Part shown: positions 48,293 through 58,647 of the stretch, in pieces
How positions within the stretch are numbered: position 1 is the first letter of the stretch
Layout of the letters: the number at the start of each line of letters is the position of its first letter
Assembly: GCA_033439255.1 (NCBI GenBank)
Contig: CM065879.1
Coordinates: forward strand, 476,501-540,500
Direction of reading: 5' to 3'
From: Hericium rajendrae
Taxonomy: Eukaryota > Basidiomycota > Agaricomycetes > Russulales > Hericiaceae
Length of the DNA: 64,000 nt
Translations under genes and position numbers: made by a program
The notes under the pieces: generated by a model
What the model was told of the DNA's origin: nothing
The model's database searches: none
What the model saw: the letters and a program-made list of their open reading frames with translations, nothing else

Positions 48293-48479
48293 GAAGGGCG
48301 GAGTCAAGAGGGAGTGTGAATGGGGGCTTTTAGAGAGAGTGCAGCGTGTTTGTGGGATGCTTTTGATGCAGGTTGGCAAATTCTTATATGACGTTGCTTC
48401 TTCTCATCTTATAAGCGAAATGAGTGATGCGCCGCCCTTTTCTTCATGTTAGCGCTCGAAACATGTTGCAAGCGCGACA

Positions 48480-48483
48480 CCGC
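48480..48483. repeat. Target-site duplication (right copy), CCGC
   Basis: Mate of 30821-30824, directly following the LTR end GCGACA. Confidence 0.9.
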
Positions 48484-50116
48484 TCCCCGCCGGAGGTGGT
48501 TTTGAGAAGTAGTTGGCATACGATCGTGGTGGCTCGGTGTTCGAGTTCTTCGATGCATTTGGTACGCCATCGCACTTGCACCCCCGCTGTTTCCTGTTGT
48601 GCTTGCGGCCCCGCTGTGCGCTATCCTGCACGCCATCGCCCTCATCTCCATCCTGCACGCTGTCGTGCTTGTCTCCGTCCTGCACGCCGTCGCGCTTGTC
48701 TCCGTCCTGCACGCCATTGTGCTTGTCTCCGTCCTGCACGTCGCCATGCCCGTCTCCATCCTCTGCGACGTCCTCATCTGAAAAATGTGAAATCTATATA
48801 GCCACCAGCCAAAGCTATACCCATTTCTATAGTGCTATGTGTCCTATGTAGTCAGGTGACACAACTATCTAGAGCTATGGACACTATCATAGCCTGCATA
48901 GCTACAAGTGGTAGCTATATCAAGCTATGTAGGTGTAAGGGAGGCCTATGTAGTCTATAAACTTTAATAAGTTTGCTATGGCTCCTATGGCTCCTATAAC
49001 AGCTCAAATAGAAGGGATACTTCAAGGTAAAAAGATGCTGATATTGTTCCATAGACAACTAATCTACTACAAAAATAATGTGCTATACTACTAGTGTCAT
49101 GGACCACACTTCGCGTGGGCATAGGCACACACAGTCGGGGGGCATGCAAGGGCAGATATGCTCTGGCAGGGACAGGCACAGTCGTGCACGCACAATACGT
49201 GGCATGCGCGAGTGTGCGCATGCAGTCCGGCACATGTGAAGGCGTGCGCGCGCTGGTACAGCCTGGAAGGGGGGGCGTGCACGTCCGAAGCGCGCGCCGG
49301 CGTGCGCCTGCTGTCCGGGATGGGGCGCGAGGGTGTGCAGACGCTGATATATGCCGGCGAGGTGTGCGCGCGTCATCTGTGGTGCGCGTGGCTATGCGCA
49401 TGCAGTTCAGCGCGTGCTAGGGCATGCGCGGGCAGGCGTGCGCTGGCGGGGACAGATGTGGGCAGTCGGGATCGTGCGCACGCCGCGATGCGCTGGCGGG
49501 GGCGTGCGTGGACGGTTGGAGCCATGCGCGGACAGACGTGCCCCATCCGTGCGTGCGCTGCCTGCGATCGATGGCACGCAGTGGTAACGCGCACGGAGGT
49601 GCTATCGGGGCCGTGCACGAGCCAGCGTGCACTGGCGCGGACAAAGGCGTCCGTGCGGGGGTTGAGGCTGTGCGAGGCCGTGCACGGCGATGTGCAGGCA
49701 GCTGCGTGGTGCTGGGAGGGAGTGGAAGGCGGGAGAGGCACCGCCGCGGCGATATTGAGGACATGCAGGGTGCGCGTGTGTTGGGAATGGCGCGTGTGGC
49801 CCCGCTCCGCGCGAGCGACGAATGGACTGGAGTCGAGCCTCGTTGCCGTGGCAACGAGACTCGACATTGGCCTGGCTAGCCATCCACGGATCTTAAGGCA
49901 TCGTGCGCGGGTGTTGGGAGTGTCTGTGCGCGGGTGTTGGGAGTGTCTGTGCGCGGGTGTTAGGATTGCCCGCGCGTGGTGTTGGCCGAGCGCGAGCCGG
50001 TGGGAGCACCCGCCGTTGTCGCAGACGTGTGCGCGGGATGAGGCCCGCTGATACCGCGCGTGGGTGACGTGCCGGGATGTCCAAGCACCCACGGGCTGCG
50101 GCAAACAGGTAGGGGG

Positions 50117-50412
50117 TCATGGGGACGTCGTGGAGTGACGTGTCGGCGGTGCGGGAGTGGGCTGTCGAGTGCGTGGCGTGCGCTGTCGAAGGCGCGGGCA
50201 CGGGGAGGGAGACAGGCGCGGGCGGTGCGCGAGAGACAGAGTGGGCTGTCGAAGGGCGCGCAGGGGGGCGGGGAGTGTTGAAGAGCATGTAAGAACGAGA
50301 GTCTCGCTCGTTATCGAGCGAGACTCTCAAGATTAGTACGATATAAAGAGAATACAAGTGTTTTTTACTCACCTAAGTCCCTCGACCTTTGCCCAATCCA
50401 TCCGGCCTTCAT
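50117..50412 (-). CDS. Small spliced open frame of TIR family A (copy 2)
   Basis: Exon 1 50373-50412 (MKAGWIGQRSRDL), a GTGAGT donor, an intron with TACTAAT, then exon 2 50117-50325 starting ESRSITSETL, 82 residues in all. The acceptor would be GAG rather than the usual CAG/TAG. It matches copy 1 in phase and in the exon 1 end. Near the copy 1 stop both copies read CCG..ACGTCAC. Confidence 0.4.
50297..50328. other. Perfect 14-bp hairpin, copy 2
   Basis: GAGAGTCTCGCTCG, loop TTAT, CGAGCGAGACTCTC. It is the counterpart of 44518-44547 with a compensatory base-pair change. Confidence 0.75.
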
Positions 50413-50782
50413 GTTGATGCGGGTGATGAGGCGATGAGGAACAACGATAGAGACGAGCTGAGAGGAAGGGGAATGATGACTTGGAGTTCGAGACGAAGTC
50501 AAACGACGCGCCGTTCGGTGGTTCAGCCACCGAACGTGCGCGAGTTCGAATGTCGTCGAACTTAGTAAAGCTAATAAAATCGCAACAATTCCGGGGAAAA
50601 GACAGTAGATAGCGTTCGATAATATTATATGATTGAATGAGGCACATCTCTAACTAAAATACTGCAAGCTACTGGGCAGCGAAGCAACACTTACTGAAAT
50701 CTGGCACTTAGCCTCTGACGTGGTACCCGGGCCGAGCTCCGGCAGCCACATTTAGGGCTCCGCCGGGCAAACCCGCGCTCAC

Positions 50783-50790
50783 CTATATAA
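50783..50790 (+). promoter_or_regulatory. TATA box of the outward transcription unit, copy 2
   Basis: CTATATAA is followed by a pyrimidine-rich start region (TCTCTCTCTCTCTTC) and a TTCGGTAAGT donor at about 50879. This is a plausible pol II promoter with a first intron. Confidence 0.5.
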
Positions 50791-52150
50791 CCCTCGCACG
50801 ACGCGCGTTCTCTCTCTCTCTTCAACCACTACATTCCCCCTTCGCTCCGACTTTCCTCGGGTCTTTCCTCTCTACCTTCGGTAAGTCTTTCTTCTTTAGG
50901 TTTGCTATCCTATGCTTATGTCATTCATATCTTAAGGTTATTCATTTTCGCTTTTTAACACTTTTGGTATGTCTTCAATCTTTTGTCACTGTTAGTTTAT
51001 TACTAACTAATCTTTTATTTTGTAGCTTATTTTCGCTTTTTGTAATCTTTGTAAGTCTAGTATACTTATCTTGTGTTTATCTTTTAGTAGTAAGTGTAGT
51101 GTTTTTTTATACTTTTGTGATTAGTAGTAGTATGTTTGTTTGTAGTAATATAATAATATGAATATAATTTTGATGCATTAAACAAAGCCTATATTTGTGT
51201 GATCATTTTATTTGGATCTTGCTATATAAATTTAATTAAAATTTATAGTTTCAATAGGTTTTATTGCTTCAATAGATATGTCAGGTCTACATATTGAATA
51301 TAGAATATGTAAGTGGCATAAGTCTCATAGCTTTGATAGACACTTATAGCTTTCATAGCTAGGCATGCTATGGTAGCTGCATAGTCAGCTATCATAGCTA
51401 TGATAGTGCTCCATAGCATCACCCTTGAGCTCCATAGCACTATATAGCATCCCCCTTTAGCTATGCTGGCTATAAAGAAAAGGGCAGTGCTATGGAACTA
51501 TGAAATCTATGTAGACTTCATAGAGCTATGTAGCACTGGCAGATTTTTCTGATGCTGCTCACGTCCATCCTGCACGCTGTTGCGTTCGTGGCATCTCGCC
51601 TGCATGCCATCGCGCCCGTGTCCCTCCTGCATGCTGCCATGCCCGTGTCCCTCCTGCGTGCCGCTGTGCTCAGGTCCCTCCTGCATGCTGTCGCACTCGG
51701 GTCCATTTTGCATGCCATCTCGTTGCCGTTCCTCCTGCGCGCCGTTGCGCTCGCGTCCCTGTTGCGTGCCATGGTCCGCATGTCCCTCCTGCATGCCATC
51801 GTACTCACGTCCCTCCTGTGCGCTGTTGCACTCGCATTCCTCCCGTACACCGTCGGTCCCGAATTCCTCCTGTGTGCCGTCTTGCTCGTGTGCCCCTTCC
51901 GCGATGTTGCGCTCAGATCCTTGCTGTGTACCATCGGCTTGGGAACTAACTGTTTCGGGCATTGCCAGGTTGCCTCGATGCTGCGAACGAGAGCTGGGAA
52001 TATCACCAGATGGAATAGATACAGTGTGGGTTGTGGTCGGGTCTTAGCAGGAAATGCAGCACAGAGTAGAAGGCGCAGAAGTATCGGCGCATGAGACTCA
52101 GCAGCTGCAAGGATGTCGGTAAGAGAGAAATTGAGAGGTGTCCCAGTCAC

Positions 52151-55100
52151 TGAAATACATTATATAGGGCAACTTGCCTAAAATGTATTACAAAAACCCC
52201 GGCAGTTGCTGCCCGGGGCCTTGCCATGCACATTATAATTCACACAGGTAAGGCAGCACCCAGGGTGCCGCAAAAACATATGATATTCATAGAAAAACAT
52301 ATCGGCCGAGATCATAAGGATCTCGGCCATCATCACTACTGCTACGGCGGGCTCGGCTATGCCATTGCCGATGCCCGCGCTCATTGCTCGCTTACCGCAG
52401 ATCCCGCCCCGCGCGCCTGCCGCTCCTTGCTGCGCGCTTACCCGTCCTCGCCGCGCGCTTACCGCTCCCCACCGCGCGCTTACCGCTCCCCGCTGCGCGC
52501 TTACCGCTCCCCGCCGCGCGCTTACCCTTCCAGCCGCTCCCCGCCGCGTACCGCTCGCTGGCACCCAGCGCCGTGCGCTCGCCCCCTCGCAGCGGCTACG
52601 CGCACTTGCTGAAGAGCGCGCCGCCGCTCCTGCTCTTGCTCCCGCCGCTAGCCCGCACCGCTCCTGCCGCACGCTTAGCGCGCCTCTCTGCTCCCGCTCC
52701 CGCCGTGCACCTGGCCCGTGTCCGTAGCTTCGGCCACACACGCACTGCATGCTACTGCGTGCGCTACTGGCCGTACGTTCGCTGTAGAGCGCGCCTGCCG
52801 TGCCACAGCACAGCATATCCACACGCTCGGGCCATGCGTTGGCCCGCACGCTACGTGCCCGCACGCCGCGCATGAGCACAGAATGCTCATATTGCAGCAC
52901 AGGGCGGGGTCGTGGGCTATGGGCACAGGGTGCGAGGAGCGGGTGCGCGTGGCGTGGGTCCATGCGCGAAACCGGCGGGCTGGCAGCTGTTGCGGGGAGG
53001 ACAGGCGGAGGGAACGGGCGGGATGCCGACATGCACGTGCCGGCGTTGTCGGTCTGTGCATGCTGGTACGTGCATGGAGATGGCTGCCAGCGCGCGGAAC
53101 GGGCTGCCATGCGCGCGGGCTCGTACGAGCGGGGGCCGATCAAGCGCGTACACACGGCGTCTAACCTGCGTGCCGCCGGCGCTGGTCGGTACATGCAGCG
53201 TGCTAGTACGCGCGCACGGGGGGGAGACAGCGCGTTGACACGCAAACGGTCGGGTGGGGGGTGGTGTGTGTGGCAATCACGCATCCGGAAGCTTGAACGG
53301 CGCGCATTTGCAAGCGCGGGACCCTGTGTGACGTGCGATCATCACGCAGGGGGCTGAAGGAGGTCGGACGCGCGTTTGCAAGCGCGAGGGAGATGGTGGA
53401 TCGAGGTAGGGGCCCTGGCGCGAACGCGTGGTCGCTAGGGCACATGGAAGTTGTCGAACGGGCGGCTTGTCGCCTTGTGCGAGTGCGCGAGTGCGCAGGT
53501 GGTGACGGACATGCATTTGCGAATGCGGGGGAGGGGAAATGGGAGGGGGACGCGCGGCGTCGTTGTGCGGCCTGTGGTGCCACGTCATCGCGCTCGGAGA
53601 CTAAAATAGGAAAGAAACAGTCAGTATATCATATAGATACAAAGCACAAATGAAAGACTTACAAACTTGAGGGCTATTGAGCCCTAGATCATCCCCGCTT
53701 GATGGGAGGAGGAGGAAGAGAGGACAGGCTCAGCCATTGGCCTTGTGGCACCGACCGGCAATTGCCGAACAGCGCACCGAACGACGCTGGCAAAATTCGA
53801 AGACGATTTTCAAAGACAATAAATTGTCTTAAACTCTACAAATAATATATCAGCTGTATATACAATGCAATAACGTATGTACCATGTTTGGTGCGAATAC
53901 AATGGACTGGAAGTGCTCTGCATGCGGAGCACTGATAAGCACATCTAAAATAGACGGCGCTTGTCAATAATGCCAAACGCGTCGAGCTCGAATCGACGTC
54001 TCGGGCACGCCGGACATCTGATTCGAGTCGCGATATCTTAGTACACCTCCCTTCTACCATCTATCGGTGTGGTATCACGTATTGGGGCGCACTATAACTA
54101 TGTAATAGTACTTTATTGTATTTTTCTATGTTCCAGATCTATAGGATCTGGATCAGATTGATGCTATTCGGTCGTTTCAGGCCAGATTCTACAAGTTTTT
54201 CGAGTCTTGAGGTCTCCAATCTTCATCAAAATATTTGTACTCTCGGAAATATATAATATATGACTTTTAAAGACGTTTCGCATAACTCGTTTGTCCAATT
54301 TTGAAGGGGTGAAGCCTGCACCATCTGAACTATGCATTAGGGTTACCTAAGGTTACTGTATTTTCGTCCTCCTGACTCTCATATTGCCATTGATGGCTTA
54401 TTTCTTCTATCATATGTTCTATGCTACTATAGGTACGTATATGCGCTTCAATCTCTGTCTTTTGCGGTACAGAAACCGCACAAGACTTGTCTCCTCCTCC
54501 ACCCTCGGTCTTCTCGGCCTTCAGCCACCGAGATTCGGCGATTGCCGAGCCGCGTCACAGTTGGTACGCGGCTCGTCCTCTCCCTACCTCCTCCCTGTCC
54601 TGCAGTCCTGCTCGCCACTCCTCCCTCTTCGCACTCACGCGCACCTCCGCGCTCTTTGCGCGCCGTGCCTCCCTTCTGCTGGCCTCTCTATCTCCCACGC
54701 CAACCGCGCATCCGCCGCGCTCCATGCCCCTCGACCACGCCCTCCACGGCCCATCACAGCCGTCCACCCACCTCCACCCTCCACCCACGTGCAGAGGTGC
54801 GTACAACACGCCCCGGACGCGTATGGACCCGCGTACGATAATGTGGACGCGCGTCCGACAGCCGCGCTTGCGCGGTGCCAGCACCCATGCCCACGACAAC
54901 ACCCGGCGTGCGTGGCCGCGGCCTCTACGCATCGCGCGTCGCACGTCCGCGGCTCTCAAGACCCTAAGCGTCGCTGGATGCTCGTGACGGATCCGCAACG
55001 CCCGCGCGCGACGTGCAGCACCGCGACACCGGCAAGCACAGCGCAGCAACGGCACGCTGCCCCCTTCCTGCCCCCATCCACCCGCGCTCAGGCTCCAGCA

Positions 55101-55759
55101 CCCGTGCCGAACGCTAGCACCCGCGCGCGATGCCCAGCGCCCACGTCAAATGCCCGACGACCGCGTGGGGTACGTAGCAACGGCGCACAAGTCCCGGCGG
55201 CCGTGTGCGGGCATAGCACCACGCCAGCAATGCAGCAACGACGATGGCAGCAGCACCTGTGGCACTGATGACGTGCGTCGCAGCAACGTTGCCGGGGAGC
55301 GAGCGGCGGCGGCGGCTGGGAGCGGCGGCGGTGGGAACTGAGCGGCGGCGGCGGGGAGCGAGCGGCGGCAGCAGCGGGGAGCGAGCGGCGGCAGCAGCGG
55401 TGGCAGCTGGGAGCGAGCGGCGGTGGCGGGGAGCGAGCGGTGGTGGCGGGAGGCGGGCACAGGCGCGTAGCTGAGGGCGGGAGGCGCGCGGGCGCATAGC
55501 CGAGGGCGGGAGGCGGTGAGCGCGTAGCCGAGGCGGGAAGCGCGCAGGGCGGTGGACGGTGCCGAGGCAAAGCGGGCACGGTGCCGAGTGAGTAGGCGCG
55601 CTAAGCGCATGGTAGTGCGTAGTGTACGGCCCGGTAAGCGGCCCCGATGTACATTATAATATGAGTGAATTATATTGTGCGTGGCAAGGTCCCGAGCAGC
55701 AACTGCCGGGTTTTTTGTAATACGATTTAGGCAAGTTGCTGGTACACAATATAATTTCA
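52151..55759. mobile_element. TIR element, family B (in the DUF6589 gene)
   Basis: 3609 bp. The ends are inverted copies: TGAAAT at the tips, then about 75 bp that match closely, starting GCAACTTGCCTAAA and including TATTACAAAAA, CCGGCAGTTGCTGC and CCTTGCCA. The flanks belong to one host frame (55760-56284 and 51555-52150), which rejoins in phase if the element is removed. No clear target duplication is seen. The interior has two GC-rich arms and a less GC-rich centre (53600-54480). No transposase is recognised. Confidence 0.8.
52430..52530. repeat. Short tandem repeat, 18 bp, GC-rich
   Basis: At least four units of CGCGCTTACCGCTCCCCG with small changes, in the left arm of the family B element. 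A related GGGAGCGAGCGGCGGC tract lies in the right arm at about 55298-55440. Confidence 0.7.
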
Positions 55760-56284
55760 TAGCTGGGACTGGTGGAAATTGAGTATTGACGCCCACGTTC
55801 CTTCGGTGTTGGGGAGGTGGAAGCCGCCTTCCGTCGATGACATCGTGTCGGCCTCTGAGCTCACCACACTTTCTACCTTTCGAATAGTCCAATCCTCTAG
55901 TAAACCTTGAGCCATTACTTTTCTTTTGCGCTGTCGCGTGCGAGCCTCGGCAGCCGTTCGGTTTTTCGAATTGCGGGGCACCTTGGGTTTACTGAGCTGA
56001 TGAGAGTACATCATCTCAGCAATGACATCAGGTTTTATGGTCGTCCGGCCACAAAGAAATTGGCCGAGCATGCCGGTGTGGGACTCAGATCGACACTCCT
56101 CTTCGCCCGACTTTGGAACAGCAAGAACGTCCTTGAGAAATGACCCAATGGTCCAGTTTCGGCATTGAATTTCCTTGAGCATAAGGGAGACTTCATCGGC
56201 TCGGTTTTGTCCTAGATAATAAATAGGCAGATCAGCTTCCTCCGAGCTGTCAGAGAGATTCACCTGTGAGCTCGGCGTCGGCAT

Positions 56285-56466
56285 GATAGCATAGGAAAGG
56301 AGGAAATCTCGAGAAACGCGGTCTCTTTCGTACGAAGTACAGTACGCGCGACGCGCCTTCTGCTCTCTACAAGGAATTCACACTCCGCCCCTGCTCTCTG
56401 CGCCCATGTGATTCAAGCGCCGCCCAGAAACCGACCCCTCACTAACAGGACGCGTCAGAAAGTAGA
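56285..56466 (-). promoter_or_regulatory. Presumed DUF6589 promoter
   Basis: The 182-bp gap between the GHKL-like gene and the DUF6589 start. No TATA box is evident. Confidence 0.35.
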
Positions 56467-58140
56467 CTACGTGGCTGTATCTCCGGTTTCGTCAGGATCG
56501 AAGGGATCCAGGGCGCGGAATGCCTGTTCTCGGGCCTCCTCCGGAGTGAGAATCGTATTGAAGCGTCGCAGAGCATCATAAAAAAGCCGCGTTAGCAAGA
56601 CAGGTGTCTTGGCTAGATGATCTTCAATGATGTGTCTTTGCTCCGTTGTCTCCTCCGCATAGAAGAAGAATGCCGTTCAGCCATGCTGTTCCTGAAGCTC
56701 TTTGAACAGTGCCTCTGCACATTCCCGACTGATAGAGTCTTCAATGCCTTTCACATCAAGTGACCTCTCGTGATGAAGGAGAAGGTTGATGTACCGTTTT
56801 CGGGCATCTATGGAGCTTAGAATCAGGGGCTCCCAAATATTATATATGGCCTTTGCAGCATCTTCTCTGTTGTCCAGTGCAGATCGATCACGGCTCATAG
56901 CAATATCATCAGCAATGTTGATCCCATAAATGAGGCCTGTGGTCTTGTCATCTTCTTGCCGAACAAAGACACCCTTCACCTAAAAAGAGTTGTGTCTGAT
57001 AGTAAGCACAATTTTGTCAAAACAAATGTCACAAGGAGACATACATAGATTTTAGAGTGATGCTTCTCATCTACTAAAACACAGCCATTTGACCATATGT
57101 CTTCATGTACAAAGACTTGTGCTGGTAGCCTAAGGAAAAGAAATCGATCTAAATCCAGAGATTGCCATGCTAAATTGTGAATCTGAACAAGAACACCATC
57201 TACATCTCTTTTTGATTTCTTGACATGAAAAGCAAGCTCAGTCTTCAAATATCCAAAAATCCAGGCTTCTTGTCCTGTATGATACTGGACTTGAGCATGT
57301 TCTCGCATAAGGGCATTGATACCTGAATATAATTTTTTTTTTAAGTAGGAGATATACAATTGTTGAGAAAAAAAAATGCACCTATCTTCAAACCATCACC
57401 ATATTGCCCAATTAGATTAGGATTATCTTGTTTTGTTGAACTGCCTAGAGTCCAGGCAGACTTGTTCATATGACCAACATTGAATAGCTCAACATCTCCA
57501 AACTCAGGCTTGCTTGCTGAAGGCCTCCATGCAATATATCCAACTGGAAGTGATTTGTCTGTAAGGAGTGAGGTTGTAACATCAGCCTTGTTGTATAAGA
57601 AAATTTCAAGAGATTTTGCTGGAGGATCAGAGGAAAAATCTGCTCCAATTTCAGCCAGCTTTCCATTGTGAAATTCTTCAGCTTGAATATCATGTGGCTC
57701 TAGGTCTTTGCACTGCATAATTGCATCAAACATATTTTGAACCAGCTCTCGAAGACCTGCTGCAGCACTCCAGCTATTGTCAGAGGAGCGAGGTGCTCCA
57801 TAACTTCTTGAGATATTGAGAGTCCACATGTATCTCCATGAGACACTCAACTTTCCATTAGCATCATACTTGAAAAATTTGGCATATTTGAAGTTTCCAC
57901 CAACTCTCCATGGCTTGAGACCATGGGATTTCTTGTATGAGTCCTTGCTCCGAATGGCGGGCTTCTGTGGGGGGGTGCCGGCCACGAGCTGATTATGAAA
58001 GATGACAAGACATAAATTTCGAGTGAGAAGAAAAAGAAAACAAGGTACACACGCTTATAGTCCTCATCTGCTGAAGAATCCTCAACATCCTGATCCTCCG
58101 AATCACTGTCTGAAGAGGTGAATATTGGGCTGGGAGTCAT
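56467..58140 (-). pseudogene. GHKL-type (HATPase) ATPase-like protein, one internal stop
   Basis: Four exons (58051-58140, 57382-57988, 57045-57322, 56467-56979) join in phase to 496 codons. The GHKL fold is suggested by the N-box-like LRELVQNMFDAIM and the glycine box IGQYGDGLKIG. ATP binding is therefore predicted; the client and reaction are unknown. The N-terminus is acidic and Ser-rich. In exon 4 a TGA at 56677-56679 interrupts the frame (ELQEQHG-stop-TAFFFYAEE), again where CGA fits; 69 more codons follow to a TAG. Its 3' end is 182 bp from the ATG of the DUF6589 gene on the same strand, which suggests one module with it and the helicase. Confidence 0.72.
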
Positions 58141-58647
58141 TGAAAAGCTGTGGTGCTGGTCAATGCAGCGTGCGCGGGTCGCGTCGCGTCGCATCTCCCG
58201 AAACTGTACAATAGCAAGCCACATCAGCGCCGAATGAGGAAGGTAACGCATTTTTGTAATGGCAAGCAAATGTTAAGCACAATCTCTCTCCAGGTTACAG
58301 ATCTCGTATTCTAGACTCCTGACGCTGGTTGAGAAAAGAAACAGGATGGCGGTATGCGAATCATGCTGGTGCAGCCGTATTAAAACGAGCTGCAGCACAA
58401 CTGCAGCGTGTCTCTCCGATGTCCCGACTCCCAGTGTCACAATGTCGAACTTTCATACACAAAAACAGTTGACATTCAAAGCGCTCAAAGAAAGCCACCG
58501 ATATATTACATTGGGGTTGGACCTGAATACGAAATGTTTCCCCGTTCTACCAATAACGTTATGATGACCGTAAGACTTGTTAGTTGAATACCTGGCTAGC
58601 CCTGTATCGAAGATTGAGGCGTGTTCTCGAGCGAGATAAGTGCACAC
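58141..58647. other. Intergenic, module edge to host genes
   Basis: Between the GHKL-like gene start and the 3' end of the S41-like peptidase. Nothing coding is recognised, and no terminal repeat marking the module edge could be found by eye. Confidence 0.35.

Larger units (their letters stand above)
30825..48479 (-). mobile_element. Ty3/gypsy LTR retrotransposon, 17.7 kb including one nested element
   Basis: The two LTRs are exactly 2227 bp each, start TG and end CA in element orientation, and are flanked by the 4-bp target duplication CCGC (30821-30824 and 48480-48483). The internal part, read on the minus strand, holds a leader, gag-protease and then reverse transcriptase-RNase H-integrase. 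A 2769-bp TIR element is nested in the leader, so the element was about 14.9 kb at insertion. LTR divergence is 12 of 2227 bases, so the insertion is recent. The domain order with integrase after RNase H places it in Ty3/gypsy. Confidence 0.95.
46253..48479 (-). repeat. 5' LTR of the gypsy element
   Basis: 2227 bp. It differs from the 3' LTR at 12 bases, all at CpG, TpG or CpA dinucleotides. It carries a broken version of the LTR open frame and the same TATATAAAGG box (46710-46719). Confidence 0.95.
48775..51554. mobile_element. TIR element, family A, copy 2 (in the DUF6589 gene)
   Basis: 2780 bp. The left end is CATCTGAAAAAT; the right end, read inward, is CATCAGAAAAATCTGCCAGT, matching the left end of copy 1 (CATCTGAAAAATTTGCCAGT) apart from two bases. 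A 2-bp duplication CT flanks it. Deleting element plus one CT rejoins the host QDG-repeat frame. It lies in inverted orientation to copy 1 and has a GC-rich core at 49100-50280. Confidence 0.85.
28519..56284 (-). pseudogene. DUF6589-type gene split by three nested transposons
   Basis: Large protein of the DUF6589 family, abundant in Agaricomycetes and of unknown function. Host pieces, 5' to 3': 55760-56284 (175 codons from ATG), 51555-52150, 48480-48774, then after the gypsy element 30796-30824, 30244-30735, 29323-30198 and 28519-29271, separated by short introns. DUF6589 features are FHPLATSDYNEG, MIGGDQSTVEKLR, LWHMGWSDLERII, YAD/ADGDIGRAINV, KYTNELLELVCNFEFEYS and ILNNWLCNLSG. The N-terminal part holds a coding minisatellite of QDG/QEG units at 48500-48770 and 51560-51900. 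An in-frame TGA at 28849-28851 sits where CGA is likely (FRKS-stop-TSGHV). One join near 51990, inside or next to the repeats, needs an unusually short intron or a frameshift. Confidence 0.82.

Noticed and set aside
30825-48479. The 2.2-kb repeat pair as a simple segmental duplication
   Set aside because: TG/CA ends, equal lengths, a 4-bp target duplication and gag-pol between them make LTRs the better reading.
52178-53284. 368-residue frame in the left arm of the family B element
   Set aside because: GC-rich arm with short tandem repeats; frames are open in several phases and show no domain.
25991-56679. TGA read as a sense codon in this organism
   Set aside because: Clearly intact host genes such as the dehydrogenase and the Rsc7-like gene end in TGA, and the LTR copies show the CGA/TGA pair directly.
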